Shown here piece after piece: positions 1 to 8,274 of a DNA stretch of 64,000 bases. The translations under genes and the position numbers were made by a program. The notes under the pieces were generated by a model. The model saw only the letters and a program-made list of their open reading frames with translations. It was not told where the DNA came from and made no database searches. Each line of letters starts with the position of its first letter. Position 1 is the first letter of the stretch. The DNA comes from Chryseobacterium sp. (lineage in GTDB: Bacteria; Bacteroidota; Bacteroidia; Flavobacteriales; Weeksellaceae): positions 42,993-106,992 of the forward strand of contig NZ_JARBTK010000009.1 of assembly GCF_029240215.1 (NCBI RefSeq), in the 5' to 3' direction.

Positions 1-12
1 ATAATAAAATTC

Positions 13-43
13 AGGCTTCAACTTTAAAATGTTGAAGCCTTTT
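13..43 (+). terminator. Rho-independent terminator of an upstream gene
   Basis: A perfect 10-bp inverted repeat (AGGCTTCAAC at 13-22 with GTTGAAGCCT at 31-40) encloses an 8-nt loop and runs into a short T stretch. It lies only about 20 bp before the RluD-like start codon, so it most likely ends a gene to the left of the window. Confidence 0.7.
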
Positions 44-60
44 ACGTAAAAAAGAATAGA

Positions 61-1125
61 ATGACAGAAGATAACGAAGAGTTTTTAGACGAAGAATTGC
101 TGGATCCGAATAATGTAGATATTGATGAGGAAAATAAGGGCCTGTATGAACATGTGAATATCACAGTTGATGGTAAACAGGAACCTTTAAGAATAGATAA
201 GTTTCTTTTGAATTTCCGTCAGAATTCTTCAAGAAATAAAATTTCGCAAACCTGCAGAGCCGGAAACGTTGTTGTCAACGGAACTCCTGTAAAGCAAAAC
301 TATCGTGTGAAACCGGGAGATCAGATTTCTTTATTGCTTGCTCATCCGCCAAGACTGAATGTGATTATTCCGCAGGATATCCCTATCAATATTGTATATG
401 AAGATGATGATTTGGTGGTTGTCGATAAAGAGCCGGGAATGGTTGTACATCCCGGATTCGGAAACTGGGACGGAACTTTAGTCAATGCTTTGGCTTTTCA
501 TTTTGATCAGAAAGGAGAAAAGTCAGATTTGGACAGAGTAGGACTTGTTCACCGAATTGACAAAGATACCTCGGGACTTTTAGTTATTGCTAAAAACGAA
601 TATGCTTTAAGCTTTCTTGCTAAACAGTTTTTTGAAAGAAAAACCAAAAGATTGTACTGGGCTTTTGTATGGGGGAATGTGAAAGAAGATACAGGCACGA
701 TTACAGGACACATAGGAAGACATCCTAAGAACAGGATGCAGATGTATACTTATGTTGACGGAAGCCAAGGGAAGCATGCCGTAACACATTATAAAGTTTT
801 AGAAAGATTTAAATACATGACCTGGGTAGAATGTAAATTGGAAACGGGAAGAACGCACCAAATTAGAGCCCACTTCAAACATATTGGTCATACTTTATTT
901 AATGATGAACGATATGAAGGAAATATCGCCCTTCGTGGAGTTAATCTACCTAAATATAAGCAATTTGTAAAAAATGTTTTCGATATTTTGCCAAGACATG
1001 CACTTCATGCCCATACTCTCGGATTTATACACCCCACAACCAAAAAGGAATTGTATTTTGAGAGCCCAATGCCCCAAGATATGACGGATGCCGTAAAAAA
1101 ATGGAGAAATTATTTAGAAAACTAA
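61..1125 (+). CDS. rluD: RluA/RluD-family 23S rRNA pseudouridine synthase
   Basis: The 354-residue protein isomerises uridine to pseudouridine in ribosomal RNA. An acidic N-terminal extension of about 35 residues precedes an S4-type RNA-binding domain (about residues 40-105, with the IDKFLL and AGNVVVNG segments). The catalytic domain follows, with HRIDKDTSGLL containing the catalytic aspartate at residue 167 and the family motif GRTHQIRAH near residue 262. Length is normal for RluD-type enzymes. The ATG at 61 directly follows the hairpin at 13-43. The family is certain. Assignment to the RluD subgroup rather than RluC or another RluA paralogue is inferred from the S4 domain and overall similarity. 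Confidence 0.9.
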   Translation: MTEDNEEFLDEELLDPNNVDIDEENKGLYEHVNITVDGKQEPLRIDKFLLNFRQNSSRNKISQTCRAGNVVVNGTPVKQNYRVKPGDQISLLLAHPPRLNVIIPQDIPINIVYEDDDLVVVDKEPGMVVHPGFGNWDGTLVNALAFHFDQKGEKSDLDRVGLVHRIDKDTSGLLVIAKNEYALSFLAKQFFERKTKRLYWAFVWGNVKEDTGTITGHIGRHPKNRMQMYTYVDGSQGKHAVTHYKVLERFKYMTWVECKLETGRTHQIRAHFKHIGHTLFNDERYEGNIALRGVNLPKYKQFVKNVFDILPRHALHAHTLGFIHPTTKKELYFESPMPQDMTDAVKKWRNYLEN

Positions 1126-1145
1126 AAATATATTGAGAATTTTTT

Positions 1146-1153
1146 TATATTTG
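1146..1153 (+). promoter_or_regulatory. Bacteroidota -7 element for the PorP/SprF gene
   Basis: TATATTTG fits the TAnnTTTG consensus used by the Bacteroidota primary sigma factor and lies 24 bp before the ATG at 1177. No clear -33 TTTG is present at the expected distance. It also supports the ATG at 1177 over an in-frame TTG at 1159, which would sit at or before the predicted transcription start. Confidence 0.55.
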
Positions 1154-1176
1154 TTGAATTGAAATCAAGATTTGTT

Positions 1177-2127
1177 ATGAGAAAACTATATGCTATCGTA
1201 TGTTTAGCTCTTTTGTCTAATGCGTACAAAGCACAAGAATCATTACCATACTATCAGCAATATCTATTAGATGGTGAGTTCCTGTTCAACCCTGCACAAT
1301 ATGGTAAAACGGACTATGTACAGCTTAATCTAAACTATCAACAACAATTTTCAAAATTTAGCGAATCTCCAAACGTACAGTCTGTGGGAATCAACGCTAA
1401 TATTTTTGACAGAGTGGGAGCGGGTATTTCCGTTTTTAGAGATAGCAACGGTCCTATATCAGCAGGAGGTATTACAGCGGGAGCTTCTTACTTTATCCCA
1501 TTAAGCAGTGAAGGGGATAGAAAAGATCAGTTTTCTTTTGGTACTAGTGTTAATTTTTATAATATGAATTTTGATTATTCTAAAATTAATACAGAAGACG
1601 GTTACGATCCATTATTACAAGGAAACGAAAGTAATATTTTTATGGCGTATGCAAACTTCGGTTTAGCTGCTACATATAAAGGGTTATTCGGAGGTGTTTC
1701 AGTGAATGACATTGCATTAAGCAACGACGAATCTATCGTAAACAATTACGAACCATCACCAATCAAATTCTTCTTAAACTTAGGATACGACTGGAAGATT
1801 GCAGACAATATTGCCATTACTCCTTCAGCTTTGATCAACTTAAATACCAATTCTACAAGAATGATGGATTTAAACTTGATGGCTACATTCTCAAACGACA
1901 TCAACGCATTCTCTTTCGGAGTTAGCTACAGAGGTGTTCAAAACAGATTTGATAACCAACAGTTGAGTATTTCACCAATCGTAAAAGTAAGATTCAACAA
2001 ATTTATGGTGGGTGCTACTTACAACCTTGGAATGTCTGACATTCAGGAGTATGGTGGAAACAGCTTCATGATCGGTTTAGGTTACAACTTTGATAACTTT
2101 ATTAATCATAGAGGATTTAGATATTAA
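1177..2127 (+). CDS. PorP/SprF family type IX secretion system outer-membrane protein
   Basis: The predicted protein starts with a signal peptide (MRKLYAIVCLALLSNAYKAQ) and continues with the family hallmark in which a YYQQY...FNPAQYG segment follows the signal peptide. Alternating polar and hydrophobic beta-strands run to a C-terminus ending in aromatic residues. PorP/SprF proteins sit in the outer membrane and act with PorE/PorK-type partners in type IX secretion and gliding. No such partners are adjacent here, so this is an orphan paralogue whose cargo cannot be told from the sequence. The start is placed at 1177 because the signal peptide begins there and the promoter element lies just upstream. 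Confidence 0.88.
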   Translation: MRKLYAIVCLALLSNAYKAQESLPYYQQYLLDGEFLFNPAQYGKTDYVQLNLNYQQQFSKFSESPNVQSVGINANIFDRVGAGISVFRDSNGPISAGGITAGASYFIPLSSEGDRKDQFSFGTSVNFYNMNFDYSKINTEDGYDPLLQGNESNIFMAYANFGLAATYKGLFGGVSVNDIALSNDESIVNNYEPSPIKFFLNLGYDWKIADNIAITPSALINLNTNSTRMMDLNLMATFSNDINAFSFGVSYRGVQNRFDNQQLSISPIVKVRFNKFMVGATYNLGMSDIQEYGGNSFMIGLGYNFDNFINHRGFRY

Positions 2128-2143
2128 TCTGATTTAATTTAAA

Positions 2144-2151
2144 TAAATTTG
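2144..2151 (+). promoter_or_regulatory. Bacteroidota -7 element upstream of hemW
   Basis: TAAATTTG is a perfect match to TAnnTTTG, 29 bp before the hemW ATG. It sits immediately before the hairpin that terminates the preceding gene, so the hemW transcript would begin inside or next to that hairpin. Confidence 0.5.
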
Positions 2152-2179
2152 AGCTCTGAATTTTTTCAGAGCTTTTTTT
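2152..2179 (+). terminator. Terminator of the PorP/SprF gene abutting the hemW start codon
   Basis: AGCTCTGAA (2152-2160) pairs perfectly with TTCAGAGCT (2165-2173) around a TTTT loop and is followed by T2173-T2179. The hemW ATG begins at the next base, 2180. Confidence 0.8.
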
Positions 2180-3304
2180 ATGATCTACATTCACATTCCT
2201 TTTTGCAAGCAGAAGTGCAGCTATTGCAATTTTCATTTTTCAACGTCTTTGAATTTTAAGGATGAAATGATTGCTGCGATGAAAAAAGAGATTTTTCTCC
2301 GTAAGGATGAGCTTCAAAATAAGAGTTTGCAATCCCTTTACTTCGGTGGTGGAACACCTTCTATTCTTTCCGGAGACGAAATCAAGTCTTTGATTGATGA
2401 AGTTTTAAAATATTTTAGTTTTAATTCTGATATTGAAATTACTTTAGAAGCAAATCCGGATGATTTGGATAAGAATTTTTTAAAGCAACTATCAAATTCT
2501 CCTATTAATCGATTATCAATCGGGACGCAAAGTTTTTTTGATGAAGATTTGAGGTTGATGAATCGTGCACATAATGCTTCCGATGCGGAAGGTTCTATCA
2601 AAAGAGCGCAGGATTTTGGCTTTGAAAATTTAAGTATTGACTTAATTTACGGTTCGCCAACTTCCAATTTAGAAATATGGAAGCAAAATTTAAACAAAAC
2701 TATCGCGCTTGAAGTTCCTCATATCTCGTCTTACGCATTGACGATTGAGCCAAAAACCGCTTTGGAAAAATGGATTGCCAACGGAAAAGTCTCAAACCCG
2801 AAAGAGGAAGAACAAAACAGAGAGTTTTATTACATGATTGATTTTCTGAAAGATCATAATTTTGAGCATTATGAAATCTCGAATTTTGCTAAAAAAGGCT
2901 TTCATTCAAGACATAATTCTGCATATTGGGAGTACAACGAATATCTGGGAATCGGTCCTTCCGCCCATTCTTATAACGGGTTTGATACAAGAAGCTGGAA
3001 TGTTGCCAATAATCAGCAATATATTAAAAAATTAAATTCAAATATTTTAGCGAAAGAGACCGAAATTCTTTCACAAAAAGATCAGTTTAATGAAATGATC
3101 ATGATCGGATTGAGGACAACTTGGGGTGTTGATCTTGAAAGTTTGAAAAATAAATTTAAAGAAGAAATTTTAGATCAATTTTACAAAGAAATTCAGCAAA
3201 AATTAGCTGAAGGAATTTTAATCAAAGAAAATAATCACCTCAAAATTCCTGAAAAACATTGGTTTATGGCAGATGGAATTGCTTCAGATTTGTTTCAGGT
3301 TTAA
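2180..3304 (+). CDS. hemW: HemW-type radical SAM protein (coproporphyrinogen III oxidase-like)
   Basis: The 374-residue protein opens with MIYIHIPFCKQKCSYCNFHF, whose CxxxCxxC (C9, C13, C16) binds the radical-SAM [4Fe-4S] cluster. The YFGGGTPS motif and the HemW C-terminal domain follow. It has the length and N-terminus of HemW, a haem-binding chaperone-like relative of HemN, rather than of a true HemN, which carries a longer N-terminal extension. Many such genes are annotated as coproporphyrinogen dehydrogenase; that activity should not be assumed. The ATG lies directly after a poly-T tract, leaving no recognisable ribosome-binding site, which is common in Flavobacteriia. Confidence 0.9.
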   Translation: MIYIHIPFCKQKCSYCNFHFSTSLNFKDEMIAAMKKEIFLRKDELQNKSLQSLYFGGGTPSILSGDEIKSLIDEVLKYFSFNSDIEITLEANPDDLDKNFLKQLSNSPINRLSIGTQSFFDEDLRLMNRAHNASDAEGSIKRAQDFGFENLSIDLIYGSPTSNLEIWKQNLNKTIALEVPHISSYALTIEPKTALEKWIANGKVSNPKEEEQNREFYYMIDFLKDHNFEHYEISNFAKKGFHSRHNSAYWEYNEYLGIGPSAHSYNGFDTRSWNVANNQQYIKKLNSNILAKETEILSQKDQFNEMIMIGLRTTWGVDLESLKNKFKEEILDQFYKEIQQKLAEGILIKENNHLKIPEKHWFMADGIASDLFQV

Positions 3305-3315
3305 AGTCATTAATG

Positions 3316-3323
3316 TATATTTG
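3316..3323 (+). promoter_or_regulatory. Bacteroidota -7 element for the DUF4139 gene
   Basis: TATATTTG matches TAnnTTTG and lies 20 bp before the ATG at 3343, giving a predicted leader of roughly 10-14 nt. Confidence 0.55.
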
Positions 3324-3342
3324 AAATTAAATATAATAACCA

Positions 3343-4941
3343 ATGAAGAAAAGTTTATTACTGTTTTTAGTATTTCTTGGAGTTTTACATTATTCTCAAA
3401 AACCCATATTTGTCAAGGCAAAAGTTAATGCTGTAAATGTTTACAGAAGTTCAGCGGAGCTTCAAAATTCTGCAAATTTTTCTATCCCTTCCGGAGCTTC
3501 GGAAGTTATTATTACAAATATTTCTGAGGAAATTTTCGAAAAGTCGTTGCAGGTAAGTGTTAACAATAAAAATGTAAGCATTCTATCAGTTCAATTTACG
3601 GATAATTATACGTCTGATTATGATATGGATAATACAAATCCACGTATCAAAAAAGTTAGTGACAGCATTACACTGCTGGAAGATATTGTTTATAAAGCAA
3701 GTATGGAGCTTGAAGCTAACAACAAAACGCTTGAGCTTTTAGATAAAAATCAGACTGTTCTAGTTGGAAGCAATACTTCTAGTGTGGCTCAACTGATGCA
3801 GCTCGCAGATTATTATAAGACCAAAAGATTAGAAATCAGTACAGCAATATCTCAAATCAACAAAAAGAACACTGACCTTCAAAAAAAATTAAACCGATTG
3901 AGAAGCAGCCTGAAAATTAATTCTGAAATGGAAGAAGCATCTTCTGACGGAGTTTTAATTTTAAAAGTAATGAGCTCTGCTGCTGCAAATGTGAAAGCAG
4001 ATATTAGTTATTTAGCAGAAAATGCATCTTGGGAACCTTTTTATGAAGTAAGAGGAAATAAACTTTCTGAGCCTTTGGATGTTCTGTTTAAAGCAAAAGT
4101 CAGACAAGATACAGGTCTCGATTGGAAGGGGGTGAAACTTTCTTTAATCAATGGAAGATCGAGCAGAAATAGTACTGCACCGGTTTTAAATCCATGGTTT
4201 TTACAATCGTATAAGCAGCAAAACGAATCTGTCGTAAATTCAGGAAGATATATTTCCGATACAATAAGTAGAGAAAAAAATATTGAAGAAGTAGTTGTTG
4301 TGGGAGCGAGTTTCAGGTCTATTGAAAATCAGTTTAATATCAGCTTTGATGTTGATGTACCTTATGATATTCTCTCTAATGATCAGGAGAATTTTATTAA
4401 TTTGAAACAGGAAAAAATCCCCGCAGTTTATAAGTATTTTGTTGCGCCAAAATATAATAAAGATGCCTTCTTAATTGCTAAAATTAAAGATTTTAATAAA
4501 TATAATCTAATTTCGGCTTCGGCAAACATTGTTTTTGAAAATATGTATATTGGCGAAACAACAATTAAGCCCAATCAGACAACTGATGAATTAAGTATTA
4601 CGCTTGGGGATGATAAGAAAATCAGTGTCAGAAAAGAGGTAATTGATGATAAATCTAGTGTGAAAATGTTTTCATCTTATCAGGAAAAGACAATTACATA
4701 TGATATTGTCGTAAGGAATAATAAAAAAGAGGCTATTGAGATAGAAATAAAAGATCAGTTTCCACTTAGTAAAGACGAGTCGGTTAAAATAGAATTATTA
4801 CAAACCTATAATGCAGAACAGGACAAAGAAAAAGGATATTTAACTTGGGATGTTAAAATTTCTCCATCAGAGACAAAAAAATTTAGAGTAAGTTATAAAG
4901 TAAGATATCCGAAAGATTTTTCAATTAGTAATCTTAATTAA
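3343..4941 (+). CDS. DUF4139 domain protein (MuiA-like), secreted
   Basis: This 532-residue protein has a signal peptide (MKKSLLLFLVFLGVLHYSQK), an N-terminal DUF4140-like beta domain (about 25-115), a helical coiled-coil stretch (about 105-200) and a C-terminal DUF4139 domain (about 215-530) with the conserved YLAENASWEPFYEVR and DTGLDWKGVKLSLING segments. Related proteins have been called mucoidy inhibitor A, but their biochemical role is not established. An oddity is the segment IEEVVVVGASFRS near residue 315. It looks like the EVVVTGY-type box at the start of SusC-like plug domains and is inserted within the DUF4139 domain. The gene appears monocistronic, with its own promoter element. 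Confidence 0.8.
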   Translation: MKKSLLLFLVFLGVLHYSQKPIFVKAKVNAVNVYRSSAELQNSANFSIPSGASEVIITNISEEIFEKSLQVSVNNKNVSILSVQFTDNYTSDYDMDNTNPRIKKVSDSITLLEDIVYKASMELEANNKTLELLDKNQTVLVGSNTSSVAQLMQLADYYKTKRLEISTAISQINKKNTDLQKKLNRLRSSLKINSEMEEASSDGVLILKVMSSAAANVKADISYLAENASWEPFYEVRGNKLSEPLDVLFKAKVRQDTGLDWKGVKLSLINGRSSRNSTAPVLNPWFLQSYKQQNESVVNSGRYISDTISREKNIEEVVVVGASFRSIENQFNISFDVDVPYDILSNDQENFINLKQEKIPAVYKYFVAPKYNKDAFLIAKIKDFNKYNLISASANIVFENMYIGETTIKPNQTTDELSITLGDDKKISVRKEVIDDKSSVKMFSSYQEKTITYDIVVRNNKKEAIEIEIKDQFPLSKDESVKIELLQTYNAEQDKEKGYLTWDVKISPSETKKFRVSYKVRYPKDFSISNLN

Positions 4942-4958
4942 TTCTAAATTCTATTCAC

Positions 4959-4966
4959 TATTTTTG
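4959..4966 (+). promoter_or_regulatory. Bacteroidota -7 element for murI
   Basis: TATTTTTG matches TAnnTTTG and lies 17 bp before the TTG start at 4984, so the transcript leader would be only about 10 nt long. Confidence 0.5.
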
Positions 4967-4983
4967 CATAAAATTTCATTCGT

Positions 4984-5814
4984 TTGAAAACTAAAAAACA
5001 GGATTATTCGCATCTTTCACCAAAGCAGCCTATCGGAATTTTTGATAGCGGAGTGGGAGGTTTAACGGTTGCCAAAGAGATCAAGAGACTTCTTCCCAAT
5101 GAAGATCTTATTTATTTTGGAGATACAAAACATCTTCCTTATGGTGAAAAATCTAAAGAAGCGATTATAGGATATTCTACGAAGATTACCAATTTTCTAC
5201 TTGAGCAAAACTGCAAAGCGATTGTAATTGCATGTAATACGGCCACAGCAAATGCTTTGAATGAGGTGATGGAAGCTGTCTCAGGAAAAGTTCCGGTAAT
5301 TGATGTGATCAATCCGGTTGCTGAAAAGGTTTCTTACGAGATTCATACCAATGTGGGAGTGATTGCTACGAAAGCAACGGTAAATTCAGGTTTATACAAA
5401 AAAAGCATTCGTAAGCATAACAAATTTATCAAAGTTGATGAATTGGCGACGCCATTGTTGGTTCCTGCAATTGAAGAGGGTTTTAAAAATCATCCGATCA
5501 CGCATTCGATCATTTATAATTATCTGAGTAATGCTAAATTGAAAAATATCGAAACTTTGATTTTAGGATGTACTCATTATCCGCTTTTGATTGACGAAAT
5601 CAAACAATATTACGGAAATCGTGTTCGTGTGATAGACTCGCCGAATATTGTTGCAAACCATCTCAATATTATTTTGGATAAATACAATTTATTAAATCAG
5701 AATAACCCGAAACCAACCTATCAGTTTTATCTTTCGGATATCACCAAAAACTTTGAAAAAATTTCAAAAAAGTTCTTCGGAAAAACTATCGACTTAGAAT
5801 TGAAAGTATTATAA
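4984..5814 (+). CDS. murI: Glutamate racemase
   Basis: This cytoplasmic enzyme converts L- to D-glutamate for peptidoglycan synthesis. The 276-residue sequence has GIFDSGVGGLTVAKE near the N-terminus (general acid/base region), the first catalytic cysteine in VIACNTATAN and the second in LGCTHYPLL. The start must be TTG at 4984, because no in-frame ATG precedes the DSGVGG motif and the residues after the TTG are typical of the family. The end faces the nitroreductase gene across a shared bidirectional terminator. Confidence 0.93.
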   Translation: MKTKKQDYSHLSPKQPIGIFDSGVGGLTVAKEIKRLLPNEDLIYFGDTKHLPYGEKSKEAIIGYSTKITNFLLEQNCKAIVIACNTATANALNEVMEAVSGKVPVIDVINPVAEKVSYEIHTNVGVIATKATVNSGLYKKSIRKHNKFIKVDELATPLLVPAIEEGFKNHPITHSIIYNYLSNAKLKNIETLILGCTHYPLLIDEIKQYYGNRVRVIDSPNIVANHLNIILDKYNLLNQNNPKPTYQFYLSDITKNFEKISKKFFGKTIDLELKVL

Positions 5815-5818
5815 ATAA

Positions 5819-5844
5819 AAAAAGACTCAGAAATGAGTCTTTTT
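5819..5844. terminator. Bidirectional terminator between murI and the nitroreductase gene
   Basis: GACTCA (5824-5829) and TGAGTC (5834-5839) flank a GAAA tetraloop, with an A run before and a T run after, so the hairpin can terminate both converging transcripts. Confidence 0.85.
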
Positions 5845-5849
5845 GTTTC

Positions 5850-6449
5850 TTAAAGTTCTACAATTATTTTGTCTGAAACCAATCTTCTCTTGGGAGTAAT
5901 TGCCGGCTGATTACTGTCAGTTTCAGATTTTTTGCCAATCGCTACAGCAAATATTGATTCATATACATCGTTTTGTATAATTTCATCATACTTGTCAGGC
6001 ATTATTCCTTCCATCGGAGTACAATCGATTTCCATATCGGCACATGCAGAAAGTAAAACACCGAGAGAAAGATACACCTGATTTCTCATCCAGAATTTTA
6101 TTTCTAAATCTCCTTTTGGTTTGACCATTGAATTGTAATATGCAATCGCGCCTTCTGGTAGATTTTCGTGCATTTGTTTTTCAAAATCTTCTACATTTTT
6201 TAATACCTGAAAGACAATCAAATCACTACATTCAATCACTTTTTCTTTGTTGTGATAAGAAATTTCAGAAAACTTCTCTTTTGTTTGCTGATCGTTTATA
6301 AAAACAAAATTCCAGGGCTGACTGTTGATCGAAGATGGACTTAAATTTAAGATTGCTTTAAGCTCATCTATCTTTTCCGGATCTACTTTTACCTGAGAAT
6401 CATACTTTTTAACCGTATATCTCTTTTGCATTTTTTCTAAAAAACTCAT
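5850..6449 (-). CDS. NfsB-like nitroreductase family flavoprotein
   Basis: The 199-residue protein has the nitroreductase fold signature: RYTVKKYD near the N-terminus (FMN phosphate contact), LSPSSINSQPWNFVFIND near residue 35, and a C-terminal AVAIGKK segment. Such enzymes use NAD(P)H and FMN to reduce quinones, nitro compounds or enals. The physiological substrate cannot be inferred here. It is divergent from an HxlR-type regulator with promoter elements only 12 bp apart, a frequent arrangement for redox- or electrophile-responsive regulation. Confidence 0.87.
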   Translation of the reverse strand: MSFLEKMQKRYTVKKYDSQVKVDPEKIDELKAILNLSPSSINSQPWNFVFINDQQTKEKFSEISYHNKEKVIECSDLIVFQVLKNVEDFEKQMHENLPEGAIAYYNSMVKPKGDLEIKFWMRNQVYLSLGVLLSACADMEIDCTPMEGIMPDKYDEIIQNDVYESIFAVAIGKKSETDSNQPAITPKRRLVSDKIIVEL

Positions 6450-6468
6450 ACTATCAATTTTATAGTTA

Positions 6469-6476
6469 CAAAACTA
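6469..6476 (-). promoter_or_regulatory. -7 element for the nitroreductase gene
   Basis: The plus-strand CAAAACTA reads TAGTTTTG on the minus strand, matching TAnnTTTG, 19 bp before the ATG at 6449. Confidence 0.5.
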
Positions 6477-6486
6477 ATTAAAGTTT
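6471..6486. promoter_or_regulatory. Candidate HxlR operator between divergent promoters
   Basis: AAACT (6471-6475) and AGTTT (6482-6486) form a short inverted repeat with a 6-nt spacer. It overlaps the nitroreductase -7 element and ends 2 bp before the regulator's -7 element. Position is the main argument; the repeat is short and could be chance in AT-rich DNA. Confidence 0.3.
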
Positions 6487-6488
6487 AA

Positions 6489-6496
6489 TATCTTTG
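6489..6496 (+). promoter_or_regulatory. -7 element for the HxlR regulator gene
   Basis: TATCTTTG matches TAnnTTTG, 28 bp before the ATG at 6525. Confidence 0.5.
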
Positions 6497-6524
6497 CAAT
6501 AACGGATAAAAATGATAGTACAAA

Positions 6525-6872
6525 ATGTTTACAATTGATAATAAATCCTATCCCTGCAGTACGAGTGTAACGATGAAATTTATTGGCGGAAAATGGAAAG
6601 CCGTTATTTTGTTTCACTTAATCGACAGCGCTAAAAGATACAACGAATTGCGAAAACTGATTCCTACGATTACGGAACGAACTTTAAGCCTCCAACTCAA
6701 ACAATTGGAAGAAGACGGAGTAATTGACAGAAAAGTTTTCACGGAAAAACCTCCGTTGATGGTAGAATACAGCTTAGCAGAATTTGGAGAAAGCCTGATT
6801 CCGGTCGTAAAAGAAATTGCAAAATGGGGTAGAGAAGCTTCATCTTACTCAAAAAAAATAATCAGGAATTAA
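6525..6872 (+). CDS. HxlR-family winged-helix transcription regulator
   Basis: The 115-residue protein has the HxlR layout: a conserved Cys at position 8 (CSTSVTMKFIGGKWK), the ITERTLSLQLKQLEEDGVI recognition-helix region and the VEYSLAEFGESL wing. HxlR proteins act as dimers and several sense electrophiles or oxidants through the N-terminal cysteine, which is present here. Divergence from the nitroreductase gene suggests control of that enzyme. The last four bases overlap the end of the convergent rsmD gene. Confidence 0.9.
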   Translation: MFTIDNKSYPCSTSVTMKFIGGKWKAVILFHLIDSAKRYNELRKLIPTITERTLSLQLKQLEEDGVIDRKVFTEKPPLMVEYSLAEFGESLIPVVKEIAKWGREASSYSKKIIRN

Positions 6873-7465
6873 ATTTCCTGATTATCTGTTTCTTCTAAAT
6901 CTGTTGTTTCTTCCTGATTCGGTTTAAAAAAACTGAAACTCACATTTCCGTATCTTCTGGTATCAACGAAATTTGGATGATCAAATTTCAACCTGCTTTG
7001 ATGCTCAATCACCAAAATACCATTCGGTTTCAGGTATTTATTATTTAAAACCAACGAAATCAGTTCGTAATATTTTTTCTCTTCCATTTCGAAAGGAGCA
7101 TCAGAAAATACGATTTCGTAGGATTTTTTATTTCTGAATTTTTTCAGCCAGTCAAAAACATCACCACGCTGCACACTTACATTTAAACTAAAACCCAGTT
7201 CTGAAGCTGTAGAATTTAAAAAAGAAGTGTGTTTCGGGTTCATTTCGACCGAAGTAAGATCTTTGCAGCCTCTTGAAGCAAACTCAAAAGTGATTGATCC
7301 GATACCCGCAAAAAGATCAAGAACAGATATCGACTGCATATCGTACGTGTTCTCAAGAATGCTGAATAATGCTTCTTTTGCAAAATCAGTGGTCGGTCTT
7401 ACATCAAAATTTTTCGGAGCTGCTATTTTTTTGGCTTTCCACTTGCCGGCAATTATTCTGTACAT
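6869..7465 (-). CDS. rsmD: RsmD-like 16S rRNA (guanine-N2)-methyltransferase
   Basis: The 198-residue Rossmann-fold methyltransferase has MYRIIAGKWKAKKIAAP at the N-terminus, the S-adenosylmethionine loop VLDLFAGIGSITFEFASRG near residue 48 and an acidic post-beta2 segment (SVEMN). Motif IV, normally (D/N)PP(Y/F) in N2-guanine methyltransferases, reads DAPF here, so the first proline is replaced by alanine. The gene lies directly downstream of a DUF3822 gene, a neighbourhood common in Bacteroidota, and its stop overlaps that of the convergent HxlR gene by 4 bp. Assignment is by family; the altered motif is the only reservation about activity. Confidence 0.88.
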   Translation of the reverse strand: MYRIIAGKWKAKKIAAPKNFDVRPTTDFAKEALFSILENTYDMQSISVLDLFAGIGSITFEFASRGCKDLTSVEMNPKHTSFLNSTASELGFSLNVSVQRGDVFDWLKKFRNKKSYEIVFSDAPFEMEEKKYYELISLVLNNKYLKPNGILVIEHQSRLKFDHPNFVDTRRYGNVSFSFFKPNQEETTDLEETDNQEI

Positions 7466-7536
7466 TTTTTGTTAGTTTTAGATAGTAGGTAAAAGGTAGC
7501 AATAGAAACTAAATTCTAAAAACTGTATCCTGCAAC

Positions 7537-8253
7537 CTAATTAAGGATGAAATTCTTATTCGGAATGTTATCAAAAACAATTTTTATGTTTTTCACAAAC
7601 TTCTGAAGTTCTGAAATAAACGTTTCGTTTTCTGTTGTTTCGCCGTAAACAAAAAAGTTCGTATCGTTGATTCCAAAACCGATTTTGCTTAATGTAAACA
7701 TCACGAAATAAAGAAAGTCTACTTCCGAATTGACATCCAGATTATTGTATAAAATTACTTTCTTGTTATCAATGGCAAAAAACTCACACTGATTATGATA
7801 AAGGTTGATATGAATTTCCTTTTTGTTCTTATTATAAATAGAATTTAAAAATTTTTCTCCCGAGAAATTGAATCTCACAGGAATCGAAAGGTCTTTAATT
7901 TTGCGATAAAAATCTTTTGGGAAAGTATAATAGAACTGTACATTGAATTTTTTATTTACCGAAAGCATCAATTCTTCATTCTCTTTATCAACAGGTGCAT
8001 TGAAAGAAATGAGATCATATCCTGCATCATGTTCCGCAAAACCTTCAGGCATCAGCGTAAAATGGTTTAAAGCTGATATTACGGAAACTTCATCAAACCT
8101 TTGTTTCAATAAAACTTCTTCAAGTTTTTGAGCAATAAAATTCTTCGGAGATTCTTCATCAACCAGATAAGATTTCTCTTCCAAAACATTTTTGTTCTTG
8201 GTAATCTGATAGATGAGTCCGTCTTTCGTGAAAAGTAAATTGAGTACGTTCAT
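7537..8253 (-). CDS. DUF3822 family protein
   Basis: The 238-residue soluble protein has no signal peptide and matches the Bacteroidota DUF3822 family, which is typically encoded just before rsmD as here. The family is thought to have an actin-like ATPase-type fold, but no function is known. An early ALNHFTLMP segment and a C-terminal FVYGE stretch are visible. The 71-bp gap to rsmD has no obvious terminator, so the two are probably co-transcribed. Confidence 0.75.
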   Translation of the reverse strand: MNVLNLLFTKDGLIYQITKNKNVLEEKSYLVDEESPKNFIAQKLEEVLLKQRFDEVSVISALNHFTLMPEGFAEHDAGYDLISFNAPVDKENEELMLSVNKKFNVQFYYTFPKDFYRKIKDLSIPVRFNFSGEKFLNSIYNKNKKEIHINLYHNQCEFFAIDNKKVILYNNLDVNSEVDFLYFVMFTLSKIGFGINDTNFFVYGETTENETFISELQKFVKNIKIVFDNIPNKNFILN

Positions 8254-8266
8254 ATGACAATTGCTG

Positions 8267-8274
8267 CAAATTTA
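8267..8274 (-). promoter_or_regulatory. -7 element for the DUF3822-rsmD unit
   Basis: The plus-strand CAAATTTA reads TAAATTTG on the minus strand, 13 bp before the ATG at 8253. It overlaps the last codon of the upstream Smr gene, so the DUF3822 gene likely has its own promoter. Confidence 0.5.
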
